Source of the DNA: Paracoccus alkenifer | GTDB taxonomy: Bacteria; Pseudomonadota; Alphaproteobacteria; Rhodobacterales; Rhodobacteraceae | NCBI RefSeq assembly: GCF_900108405.1 | Contig: NZ_FNXG01000002.1 | Coordinates: 558,001-622,000 of the forward strand | DNA: 64,000 bases | Direction: 5' to 3' | Part shown: in pieces, positions 29,310 to 39,101 of the stretch | Numbering within the stretch: the first letter of the stretch is position 1 | How the letters are laid out: every line of letters starts with the position of its first letter | Position numbers and translations under genes: made by a program | The notes under the pieces: model-generated | The model's input: only the letters and a program-made list of their open reading frames with translations | Databases searched by the model: none | What the model was told of the DNA's origin: nothing

Positions 29310-29795
29310 ATGACGGTTCCGGTGGGCATCATCATGGGCAGCCAGTCCGACTGGGCCACCATGCGCGAGGCGGCGCAGGTGCTGGACGAGCTGGGCGTTG
29401 CCCATGAATCGCGCATCGTCAGCGCGCATCGCACGCCGGATCGGCTGTGGGATTACGGGCGCGCTGCCGTCGGCCGGGGCTTGCAGGTGATCATCGCGGG
29501 CGCCGGGGGCGCGGCGCATCTGCCGGGGATGATGGCCTCGAAAACCCGGATCCCGGTGATCGGGGTGCCGGTGCAGACCCGGGCGCTGGGCGGGGTCGAT
29601 TCGCTTTATTCCATCGTGCAGATGCCCAAGGGGTTTCCGGTTGCGACCATGGCGATCGGGGCGGCGGGGGCGGCGAATGCCGGGCTGATGGCGGCGGGGA
29701 TCCTGGCGCTGTCCGACCCGGCGCTGGCGGCGCGGCTGGATGCCTGGCGCGCGGCCCTGTCCGCATCCATCCCCGAGGAGCCGCGCGATGACTGA
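29310..29795 (+). CDS. purE: N5-carboxyaminoimidazole ribonucleotide mutase
   Basis: Converts N5-CAIR to CAIR in purine synthesis. 161 residues. The class I PurE signatures are [15 protein letters not shown] (N-terminal phosphate site), [12 protein letters not shown] (catalytic histidine) and [35 protein letters not shown] is also intact. purK starts 8 bases before the stop, so the pair is translationally coupled. Confidence 0.96.
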   Translation: MTVPVGIIMGSQSDWATMREAAQVLDELGVAHESRIVSAHRTPDRLWDYGRAAVGRGLQVIIAGAGGAAHLPGMMASKTRIPVIGVPVQTRALGGVDSLYSIVQMPKGFPVATMAIGAAGAANAGLMAAGILALSDPALAARLDAWRAALSASIPEEPRDD

Positions 29796-30846
29796 CCCCC
29801 TGCACCCCGGCGCCAGCATCGGCATTCTTGGCGGCGGCCAGCTGGGGCGGATGCTGTCGGTCGCGGCCAGCCGCCTGGGCTATCGCTGCCATGTGTATGA
29901 ACCCGGCCCCGCGCCCGCGGGCGATGTGGCCCACCGCCTGACCACCGCCCCTTATGATGACAAGGCCGCGCTGCGCGCATTCGCCGCATCCGTCGATGTG
30001 GTGACCTATGAATTCGAGAATGTCCCCGCCGAGGCGCTGGACCTGATCGAAAGCATCGTGCCGATCCGTCCCAACCGCCGCGCGCTGGCGGTCAGTCAGG
30101 ACCGGCTGACGGAAAAGGATTTCCTGTCCGGGCTGGGGCTGACGGTCGCGCCCTATGCCGCCGTTGACAGCGCCGCCGATCTGGCCGCCGCGATGGGGGG
30201 GCATGCGCGCGGCATCCTCAAGACCCGGCGGCTTGGCTATGACGGCAAGGGGCAGGTCCGGGTCGCCGCGGGTGATGATTTCGCTGCCGCCTGGGGGCAG
30301 GTGGCCGCGCCCTCGGTGCTGGAAGGATTCGTCGATTTCTCGGCCGAGATCAGCGTGATCGTGGCGCGCGGGCAGGACGGGGCGGTCGCGGCCTATGATC
30401 CCGGGCTGAACGAGCATCGCGACGGCATCCTGCGCACCACCACCGTGCCCTGCGGCCTGCCCGCGCGGCTGATTCCGGATGCGGTGCTGATCGCCAGCCG
30501 CATCGTCACCGCGCTGGACTATGTCGGCGTGATGGGGGTCGAGCTGTTCGTGACCCCGCAGGGGCTGGTGGTGAACGAGATCGCGCCGCGGGTCCACAAC
30601 TCGGGTCACTGGACGCAGGCGGGCTGCGCGGTGGACCAGTTCGAGCAGCATATCCGCGCGGTCGCCGGGCTGCCGCTGGGCGACGGGCAGCGTCATGCGG
30701 ATGTGGTGATGGAGAACCTGATCGGCGACGACATCGCGCGAGTGCCGCAGCTGCTGGCGCGGCCGGACACCCAGATCCATCTTTACGGCAAGGGCGAGGC
30801 CCGTCCCGGCCGCAAGATGGGCCATGTGAACATGATCCAGCGCTAG
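29788..30846 (+). CDS. purK: 5-(carboxyamino)imidazole ribonucleotide synthase
   Basis: ATP-dependent carboxylation of AIR to N5-CAIR, the substrate of PurE. 352 residues. The N-terminal [20 protein letters not shown] and the ATP-grasp core ([17 protein letters not shown], then [14 protein letters not shown] segment, [14 protein letters not shown]) are present. Start at 29788 overlaps purE by 8 bases and has GAGGAG at 29775-29780. A hairpin follows 13 bases after the stop. Confidence 0.95.
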   Translation: MTDPLHPGASIGILGGGQLGRMLSVAASRLGYRCHVYEPGPAPAGDVAHRLTTAPYDDKAALRAFAASVDVVTYEFENVPAEALDLIESIVPIRPNRRALAVSQDRLTEKDFLSGLGLTVAPYAAVDSAADLAAAMGGHARGILKTRRLGYDGKGQVRVAAGDDFAAAWGQVAAPSVLEGFVDFSAEISVIVARGQDGAVAAYDPGLNEHRDGILRTTTVPCGLPARLIPDAVLIASRIVTALDYVGVMGVELFVTPQGLVVNEIAPRVHNSGHWTQAGCAVDQFEQHIRAVAGLPLGDGQRHADVVMENLIGDDIARVPQLLARPDTQIHLYGKGEARPGRKMGHVNMIQR

Positions 30847-30859
30847 GCTGGCGCGGGGC

Positions 30860-30879
30860 AGGGCGCGCCCTTGCGCCCT
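30860..30879 (+). terminator. Hairpin after purK
   Basis: A perfect 7-bp stem AGGGCGC-GCCCTT-GCGCCCT starts 13 bases after the purK stop. It has no T tract, so termination would be weak or Rho-assisted. Confidence 0.35.
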
Positions 30880-30952
30880 CGGGGCGGTGCCGCGGCCGCC
30901 TGTCCTGGCGGCTTGCTGCCCCGGCGGGGTCCGGGCTGACGTGCGGAAACGC

Positions 30953-30981
30953 TTGACCGGGCGGGCATGGCTCAGCCATAT
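30953..30981 (+). promoter_or_regulatory. Candidate dctQ promoter with embedded palindrome
   Basis: TTGACC (30953-30958) and CCATAT (30976-30981) are spaced by 17 bases. Between and over the -10 box lies a perfect palindrome ATGGCT-C-AGCCAT (30967-30979), a plausible operator. It lies 87 bases upstream of the dctQ start. Confidence 0.35.
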
Positions 30982-31067
30982 CCGCGCATCGTCGAGTGCT
31001 GCAACGGCAAGGCCCGGCCCGTGCAAACGCGCGGAACCGCCTGCGCCGCCAGAAGGGGAATCAGTCT

Positions 31068-31787
31068 ATGGGCGGTCTTTTGGCCCTGTCGCGCGGCATC
31101 GACCGCGTCAACACGGTGATCGGCCGCAGCGTCAGCTGGCTGATCCTGATCGCCGTGCTCGTCAGCGCGGGCAACGCCATATCCCGCAAGATCTGGTCGA
31201 TCTCGTCCAACGCCTGGCTTGAATTGCAGTGGTATCTCTACGGCGCGGCGTTTCTGCTGGCCGCAGCCTATACGCTGCTGGAAAACGAACATATCCGCAT
31301 CGACATCCTGTATGGAGGGCGCTCGCGGCGCACGCAGCACTGGATCGACCTGATCGGGCATCTGCTGTTCCTGATGCCCTTTGTCACGTTGATGGTCTGG
31401 CTGATGGTCCCGTGGTTCCAGCGGTCCTATCTGTCGGGCGAACGGTCGATGAACGCGGGCGGGCTGATCCTGTGGCCGGCCAAGGCGCTGCTGCTGGCCG
31501 GGTTCATCTTGCTGTTCTTTCAGGGAATTTCCGAAATCATCAAGAAAATCGCGACAATGCGCGGGCTGATCCCCGACACGCAGGCGCAGTTCAGCGGCCA
31601 CGCCGAGGTCGAGATCGACGAAGAGCTGCTGGCCGAGGCCGGTTTTGCCCCTGATGCCCCGACTGATACCGCGGCTGACGCCCCGACTGATACCGCGGCT
31701 GACACCCCCGCCGGCCCCCCCACCGGCGCCGACAGCGACAGCCCCGCTGCCAACGGTAAAACCAGCCAGAAAGAGCCGCGCAAATGA
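31068..31787 (+). CDS. dctQ: TRAP transporter small membrane subunit (DctQ type)
   Basis: 239 residues with four membrane helices (for example SWLILIAVLVSAGNAI, LQWYLYGAAFLLAAAYTLLE, LLFLMPFVTLMVWLMV). ENEHIRIDILYG is typical of the family. It pairs with DctM to form the sodium-driven carrier. The last ~40 residues are a non-conserved acidic Ala/Pro/Thr tail that contains an exact eight-residue duplication. Start at 31068 has AGAAGGGGA upstream. The stop overlaps the dctM ATG as ATGA. Confidence 0.9.
   Translation: MGGLLALSRGIDRVNTVIGRSVSWLILIAVLVSAGNAISRKIWSISSNAWLELQWYLYGAAFLLAAAYTLLENEHIRIDILYGGRSRRTQHWIDLIGHLLFLMPFVTLMVWLMVPWFQRSYLSGERSMNAGGLILWPAKALLLAGFILLFFQGISEIIKKIATMRGLIPDTQAQFSGHAEVEIDEELLAEAGFAPDAPTDTAADAPTDTAADTPAGPPTGADSDSPAANGKTSQKEPRK
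31656..31703 (+). repeat. 24-bp tandem duplication in the dctQ tail
   Basis: Two exact 24-bp copies (31656-31679 and 31680-31703) encode APTDTAAD twice. The repeat is in frame and lies beyond the conserved membrane domain, so copy changes would alter only tail length. Confidence 0.85.
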
Positions 31788-33679
31788 TGGCACTGATCGC
31801 GCAGAACATGGCGCCGATCATGTTCATGAGCCTCGTGGTGTTCCTGCTGCTGGGCTATCCGGTCGCGTTCGCGCTGGCCGCCAACGGGTTGTTGTTCTTT
31901 GTCATCGGGGTGGAGCTTGCGCCGCTGTCTGGCGGCTCGATCAACCTCAGCTGGCCGCTGCTTCAGGCGATGCCGGAACGGCTGTGGGGGTTGCTGAGCA
32001 ATGAAACCCTGCTGGCGATTCCCTTTTTCACCTTTATGGGGATCGTGCTGGAAAAATCCGGCATGGCCGAGGATCTGCTGGACACGGTGGGCCAGCTGTT
32101 CGGCCCGGTGCGCGGCGGGCTGGCCTATGCGGTGATCATTGTCGGCGCGCTGCTGGCGGCAACCACGGGCGTGGTTGCGGCCAGCGTTATCGCCATGGGG
32201 CTGATCTCTCTGCCGATCATGCTGCGCTATGGCTATGACCGGCGGCTGGCGTCCGGCGTGATCGCGGCCTCGGGGACGCTGGCGCAGATCATTCCGCCCA
32301 GCCTGGTGCTGATCGTGCTGGCGGACCAGCTGGGGCGGTCGGTCGGCGACATGTACAAGGGGGCGATGATCCCCGGCCTGGTGCTGACCGGGCTTTACAT
32401 GCTCTATGTGTTCGTCATGTCGCTGGTGCGGCCGAATTCGATGCCGGCGCTGCCGAAAGAGGCGCGGACGCTGGGTTCGGGCGTGACCTCGCTGCTGGTC
32501 GCGATCGCGGCGACGGTGGCGATGGCCTGGGTGGCGTTCCGCTGGCTGCATCCGACGCAGGGCACCAATGCCGACATCCTTGCCCCGGCGCTGGCGGTGG
32601 TGGTGATCTACATCATCGCGCTGCTGGATCGCGCCCTGCGCATCAACCTGATGAGCAGGCTGGCGCAGCAGGTCATCATCGTGCTGATCCCGCCGCTGGC
32701 GCTGATCTTTCTGGTGCTAGGCACGATCTTTCTGGGCATTGCCACCCCCACCGAGGGCGGCGCCATGGGCGCGGTCGGCGCGCTGGTGCTGGCCGCCGCC
32801 AAGGGCCGGCTGCGGGGCGGCGTGATCGCGCAGGCGCTGACCGCGACCACGCGGCTGTCGGCATTCGTCATGTTCATCCTTGTGGGCGCGCGGGTGTTCT
32901 CGCTGACCTTCTACGGGGTGAACGGGCATCTGTGGGTCGAGCACCTGCTGACCTCGTTGCCGGGCGGCGAATACGGGTTCCTGATCGTGGTCTCGATTCT
33001 GGTGTTCCTGCTGGCGTTCTTCCTCGATTTCTTTGAGCTGGCGTTCATCATCGTGCCGCTGCTGGCCCCCGCGGCCGAGGCGCTGGGGATCGACCTGATC
33101 TGGTTCGGGGTGCTGCTGGCGGTGAACATGCAGACCTCGTTCATGCACCCGCCCTTCGGGTTCTCGCTGTTCTTCCTGCGCTCGGTCGCGCCCAAGGTGC
33201 CCTATCGCGACAAGGTCACCGGGCGGATGACGGACCCGGTCAAGACCAGTCAGATCTATTGGGGCGCGGTGCCGTTCGTGTTTATCCAGGTGGTGATGAT
33301 CGGGGTGGTGATGCTGTTCCCGGGGATAGTCATGCACTACAAGGGCGCGCCCATCGACACCTCGAACGTGCAGATCAACATCCCGATGACCGGCGGCCTA
33401 GGTGGCGGCGGGCTTGGCGGCGGGGGACTGGGCGGGTTGGGGGGCAACCCCTTCGGCGCCCCTGCAACGCCCCCCGCCGGGACAGAGGCACCCGCGACGC
33501 CCGGTGCTGGCGGTCTTGGCAGCCTTGGTGCCCCGCCCAGCTTCGGCACCCCACCCCCGGCCCCGGCAGAGTCCGCGCCGCAGGCTGCCCCAGAGACAGC
33601 CCCGCCGCCCGCCGGTGGTCTCGGGGGACTGGGCGCGCCCCCGAGTTTCGGCACCCCGGCGCAGCCGGCTGCCGAGTAA
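31784..33679 (+). CDS. dctM: TRAP transporter large membrane subunit (DctM type)
   Basis: 631 residues. The first ~535 are the conserved carrier subunit, with helices such as FMSLVVFLLLGYPVAFALAA, the family segment ATTGVVAASVIAMGLISLP and the ASGTLAQIIPPSLVLIVLAD region. MQTSFMHPPFGFSLFFLRSV is characteristic of the subfamily annotated for mannitol/chloroaromatic or 2-oxoacid TRAP systems. Residues ~537-631 are an unusual Gly/Leu-rich then Pro/Ala-rich tail containing LGAPPSFGTP twice, not normal for DctM. Coupled to dctQ through ATGA. The binding protein is encoded convergently downstream. Confidence 0.92.
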   Translation: MMALIAQNMAPIMFMSLVVFLLLGYPVAFALAANGLLFFVIGVELAPLSGGSINLSWPLLQAMPERLWGLLSNETLLAIPFFTFMGIVLEKSGMAEDLLDTVGQLFGPVRGGLAYAVIIVGALLAATTGVVAASVIAMGLISLPIMLRYGYDRRLASGVIAASGTLAQIIPPSLVLIVLADQLGRSVGDMYKGAMIPGLVLTGLYMLYVFVMSLVRPNSMPALPKEARTLGSGVTSLLVAIAATVAMAWVAFRWLHPTQGTNADILAPALAVVVIYIIALLDRALRINLMSRLAQQVIIVLIPPLALIFLVLGTIFLGIATPTEGGAMGAVGALVLAAAKGRLRGGVIAQALTATTRLSAFVMFILVGARVFSLTFYGVNGHLWVEHLLTSLPGGEYGFLIVVSILVFLLAFFLDFFELAFIIVPLLAPAAEALGIDLIWFGVLLAVNMQTSFMHPPFGFSLFFLRSVAPKVPYRDKVTGRMTDPVKTSQIYWGAVPFVFIQVVMIGVVMLFPGIVMHYKGAPIDTSNVQINIPMTGGLGGGGLGGGGLGGLGGNPFGAPATPPAGTEAPATPGAGGLGSLGAPPSFGTPPPAPAESAPQAAPETAPPPAGGLGGLGAPPSFGTPAQPAAE

Positions 33680-33689
33680 GCCAACGGAA

Positions 33690-33715
33690 AAAGGGCGCCC
33701 CTTTGGGCGCCCTTT
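33690..33715. terminator. Bidirectional terminator between dctM and dctP
   Basis: A perfect 11-bp stem AAAGGGCGCCC-CTTT-GGGCGCCCTTT lies 10 bases after the dctM stop. On the plus strand only three T follow in the stem; on the minus strand the stem continues into TTTTT, so it can end transcripts from both convergent genes. Confidence 0.75.
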
Positions 33716-33767
33716 CTGCCGGGTTCGGGGGAAAGCCGGGCGGCCCGACCTGCGGCAACCGCGCATG

Positions 33768-33800
33768 AAAAAGCCGCCGCCCCGGGCCGGGACGGCGGCT
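33768..33800 (-). terminator. Terminator of dctP
   Basis: On the minus strand AGCCGCCG (33800-33793) pairs with CGGCGGCT (33779-33772), followed by TTTTT (complement of 33768-33772). It starts 13 bases after the dctP stop codon. Confidence 0.65.
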
Positions 33801-33813
33801 CTGTCGGCGGTCC

Positions 33814-36076
<2,263 letters not shown>

Positions 36077-36080
<4 letters not shown>

Positions 36081-36895
36081 ACGGCGGGGCCCAGGGCCGG
36101 GGGCTGCGCGCCTATGCACTGCTTTACCTGCTGTTTCTTTATGCGCCGATCCTGCTGCTGCCGGTGTTCGCGTTCAATTCGGGCACCGTCGTTGCCTTTC
36201 CGCTGAACAGCTTCACCACCGAATGGTTCGGGCAGCTGTGGGGCAATGCCACGCTGCGCCGCGCGCTGTTCAATTCGCTGACCATCGCGTTCAGCGCGGC
36301 GGCGCTGGCGACGCTGCTGGGGATGTTCGCGGCGCGGGCCTCGACCCGCTATCGCTTTGCGGGCAAGGGCACGGCGCTGGGGCTGATCATGCTGCCGCTG
36401 GTGCTGCCGGAAATCATCGTGGGCGTGTCGCTGCTGGTGGTGCTGCTGGCGGTGGGGATCGAGCTGTCGATCCTGACCGTGATCATCGGGCACACGCTGA
36501 TCTGCACCCCCTATGCGGTGGCGATCCTGACCACGGCCTTTGCCTCGCTCGACCAGTCGCTTGAAGAGGCGGCGCAGGATCTGGGCGAATCGCGCTGGAA
36601 CGCGTTCCGGCTGGTGATCCTGCCGCTGGTGATGCCGGGGATCCTGTCGTCGATGCTGATGAGCTTTACCATCAGCCTTGACGAATTCATCATCGCGTTC
36701 TTTCTTGCCGGCAGTGAACCGACGCTGCCCACCTATATCTTCAGCCAGCTGCGCTTTCCCAAGTCGATCCCGATGATCATGGCGCTGGGGACGGTGCTGG
36801 TGGCGACCTCGATCCTGCTGCTGGCGCTGGCCGAATATTTCCGCCGCCGCGGCGCCGCGCGCACCGGCCAGACCAATAGCGGAGGCTTTCTTTGA
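36077..36895 (+). CDS. ABC transporter permease, PotC-like
   Basis: 272 residues with six membrane helices (YALLYLLFLYAPILLLPVFA at the N-terminus). The EAA loop SLEEAAQDLGESRWNAFRLV lies at ~168-187, followed by the PotC-like FTISLDEFIIAFFLAGSEPT. It pairs with the PotB-like permease as a heterodimer. Overlaps both neighbours: ATGA with the upstream gene, and TTGA with the ATPase start, so three genes form one coupled unit. Confidence 0.9.
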
Positions 36896-38067
36896 CCGCC
36901 CGAAACCCCAGCCCTGCACCTGTGCCCAAAAGCGGCCCGGCCCGCGACGAACAGGGCCGCCCGACCCCCATCGGCTCGCGTCGGGCGATGATCGAATGCC
37001 GCGACGTGCATAAATATTACGGCGACTATCACGCGCTGCGCGGCATCGACCTGACCATCCGCGAGGCCGAGTTCTTTTCCCTGCTCGGCCCCTCGGGCTG
37101 CGGCAAGACCACGCTGTTGCGCACCATCGCGGGGTTCGAGGATATTTCCTCGGGCGTGGTGCTGATCGACGGGCGCGACATGGCCAAGGTGCCTGCGAAC
37201 GCGCGCCCGACCAACATGGTGTTCCAGTCCTACGCCATCTTTCCGCATCTGACCGTGGCGCAGAACGTGGCCTTCGGCCTGCGCCGCGACCCGCGAAGCC
37301 GCGCCGAAAAAGCCGCCGCGGTGGATGAGGCTTTGGCGATGGTCGGGCTGAAGGGCTATGGCGCCCGCGCGGCCCACGCGCTGTCGGGCGGGCAGCGCCA
37401 GCGGGTGGCGCTGGCACGCGCGCTGATCCTGAAGCCCAAGGTGCTGCTGCTGGATGAACCGCTGTCGGCGCTGGACCGCAAGATGCGCGAACAGATGCAG
37501 GTCGAACTGATCAAGCTGCAACGCCAGGTCGGTATCACCTTTGTCCTCGTCACCCACGACCAGGAGGAAGCTCTGGTCATGTCCGACCGCATCGCCGTGA
37601 TGTTCGAGGGCGAGATCGCGCAGCTTTCCTACCCCGAGGAACTGTATTCCCGCCCGGTCAGCCGCCGCGTCGCCGATTTCATCGGCATGATGAATTTCAT
37701 GCCGGTCCGCATCCTGGGCGAAACCGACGCGGGCGTGCGCGTCGAGGTGCCGGGCTTCGGCGAATTCGACATCCCCGCTGCCAATGTCAGCCGCGCCGAT
37801 CCGGGCGACCCCGGCCCCTCGGTCGGCTTCCGCCCCGAGGCGGTGACGATCCTTTACCGTGACGCCCCCGCGCCGCATCGCGAAACCCCTGGCATCATCG
37901 AAGAGGTCGTCTATTACGGCGACATGACCTATTACGACGTGCGGCTGGACGGGGCCGAACGCCCGGTCCGCATCTCGATGCGCAACGTCTTCGGCCGCGA
38001 CATCCAGGATCTCGGCACCCGCACCCGCGTCAGTTGGTCCCCCGGCTCGCTGATCCTGTTCCGCTGA
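36892..38067 (+). CDS. ABC transporter ATP-binding protein, PotA-like
   Basis: 391 residues. After a ~30-residue Pro-rich extension come Walker A GPSGCGKTTLLRTIAGFED (~residues 64-82), the Q-loop VFQSYAIFPHLTVAQNVAFG, the signature LSGGQRQRVALARAL, Walker B LLLDEPLSALD and the switch histidine in LVTHDQEEAL. A C-terminal TOBE domain (SVGFRPEAVTILYRD) completes the PotA/FbpC-like form. The start is TTG at 36892, overlapping the potC-like stop, with GGAGG shortly upstream. It energises import of a polyamine-like or other small solute; the substrate is unknown. Confidence 0.92.
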   Translation: MTARNPSPAPVPKSGPARDEQGRPTPIGSRRAMIECRDVHKYYGDYHALRGIDLTIREAEFFSLLGPSGCGKTTLLRTIAGFEDISSGVVLIDGRDMAKVPANARPTNMVFQSYAIFPHLTVAQNVAFGLRRDPRSRAEKAAAVDEALAMVGLKGYGARAAHALSGGQRQRVALARALILKPKVLLLDEPLSALDRKMREQMQVELIKLQRQVGITFVLVTHDQEEALVMSDRIAVMFEGEIAQLSYPEELYSRPVSRRVADFIGMMNFMPVRILGETDAGVRVEVPGFGEFDIPAANVSRADPGDPGPSVGFRPEAVTILYRDAPAPHRETPGIIEEVVYYGDMTYYDVRLDGAERPVRISMRNVFGRDIQDLGTRTRVSWSPGSLILFR

Positions 38068-38089
38068 CGCCGGGCGCAGCCGTGCGGCG

Positions 38090-38149
38090 CTTCTTCATCA
38101 CTCAAATATCCCGGGGTGAGCGCCGCAGGCGCGAGGGGCGGCGCCCCTC
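38090..38149 (-). repeat. Dispersed intergenic repeat, copy D
   Basis: Between the convergent ends of the PotA-like gene and tpiA. Minus-strand core GGGATATTTGAGTGATGAAG runs from 38112 down to 38093. Beyond it lie two perfect hairpins, GCGCC-GCA-GGCGC (38120-38132) and GAGGGGC-GGC-GCCCCTC (38133-38149), the latter very like the copy A hairpin. Confidence 0.6.
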
Positions 38150-38172
38150 TGCCCCCTCTGCCCGCCGTGCTG

Positions 38173-38919
38173 TCAGGCCGCGTCCAGCGCCGCGATGATA
38201 CCGCCGAAATCGCTGGCCTTCAGGCTCGCGCCGCCCACCAGCGCCCCGTCCACATCGGCAATCGCAAAGATCTCGGCCGCGTTCGAGGGCTTGACGCTGC
38301 CCCCGTAAAGCAGCCGGAACCCGGCGCCGTCGCCGAACCGCGCGACCAGGGCCGCGCGCATGGCGGCGTGGACCTCGGCGATCTGCTCGTTGGTGGGGGT
38401 GCGGCCGGTGCCGATGGCCCAGACCGGCTCATAGGCGATCACCGTATTGGCGGCGGTGGCGCAATCGGGGACGGACCCGGCCAGCTGCCGCGCGATCACG
38501 TCCAGCGTCTCGCCCGCGTCGCGCTGCGCCTCGGTCTCGCCCACGCAGATCACGCTGGCGATGCCGGCGCGATGGGCGGCGATGGCCTTGGCGGCGACCG
38601 CGGCGTCGGTTTCGCCATGATCGGCGCGGCGCTCGGAATGGCCGACGATCACATAGACCGCGCCCGCGTCGCGCAGCTGCTCGGCAGAAATATCGCCGGT
38701 ATGCGCGCCCGCGTCTTTCGCGTGGCAATCCTGCCCGCCGACCGCGACCACCCCTTGCCCGGCGCGTTCCACCATCGGATGGACCAGCGTCGCGGGCGGG
38801 CAGATCAGGATCTCGCAGCGGGCATTGCCATGCTCGCGCATCAGGGTTTCCACCTCGGCCAGCGAGGCGATCGTTCCGTTCATCTTCCAGTTGCCGGCGG
38901 CAAGCTTGCGGGGCGTCAT
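38173..38919 (-). CDS. tpiA: Triose-phosphate isomerase
   Basis: Interconverts dihydroxyacetone phosphate and glyceraldehyde 3-phosphate. 248 residues. AGNWKMNG (catalytic Lys), [13 protein letters not shown] (catalytic His), [15 protein letters not shown] (catalytic Glu and the flexible loop) and [12 protein letters not shown] (phosphate site) are present. It is divergent from metH; the 182-base gap between them carries the MetR-like sites. Confidence 0.96.
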   Translation of the reverse strand: MTPRKLAAGNWKMNGTIASLAEVETLMREHGNARCEILICPPATLVHPMVERAGQGVVAVGGQDCHAKDAGAHTGDISAEQLRDAGAVYVIVGHSERRADHGETDAAVAAKAIAAHRAGIASVICVGETEAQRDAGETLDVIARQLAGSVPDCATAANTVIAYEPVWAIGTGRTPTNEQIAEVHAAMRAALVARFGDGAGFRLLYGGSVKPSNAAEIFAIADVDGALVGGASLKASDFGGIIAALDAA

Positions 38920-39002
38920 GTGATCCTCCGTATGGGTTGGGACTCGCCTAGCCCGGCAGGGCGGCGGGGATCAAGGGCGGCAGCGCCGCAGGCAGGCCGC
39001 AA

Positions 39003-39069
39003 CATGAACACAATTCATGAAAAGCCTGCACAACATGAATTTTCCATATTCTCAAGCCTGCCCTATACA
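39003..39069 (+). promoter_or_regulatory. metH promoter with MetR-like operator
   Basis: CATGAA-CACAA-TTCATG (39003-39019) contains TGAA-N5-TTCA, the classical MetR recognition pattern of enterobacteria. A third half-site, CATGAATT (39034-39041), mirrors AATTCATG (39012-39019) and abuts a candidate -35 TTTCCA (39041-39046). A -10 TATACA (39064-39069) follows 17 bases later. This region is strikingly AT-rich compared with its surroundings. No SAM or cobalamin riboswitch was recognised. Confidence 0.5.
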
Positions 39070-39101
39070 GGGGACAATCCCAGCCGAACCCAAAGGTCGC
39101 C

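Noticed and set aside
38920..39101. SAM-II or cobalamin riboswitch upstream of metH
   Set aside because: The leader after the predicted transcription start is too short, and no conserved riboswitch core was seen; the protein-operator explanation fits the palindrome.
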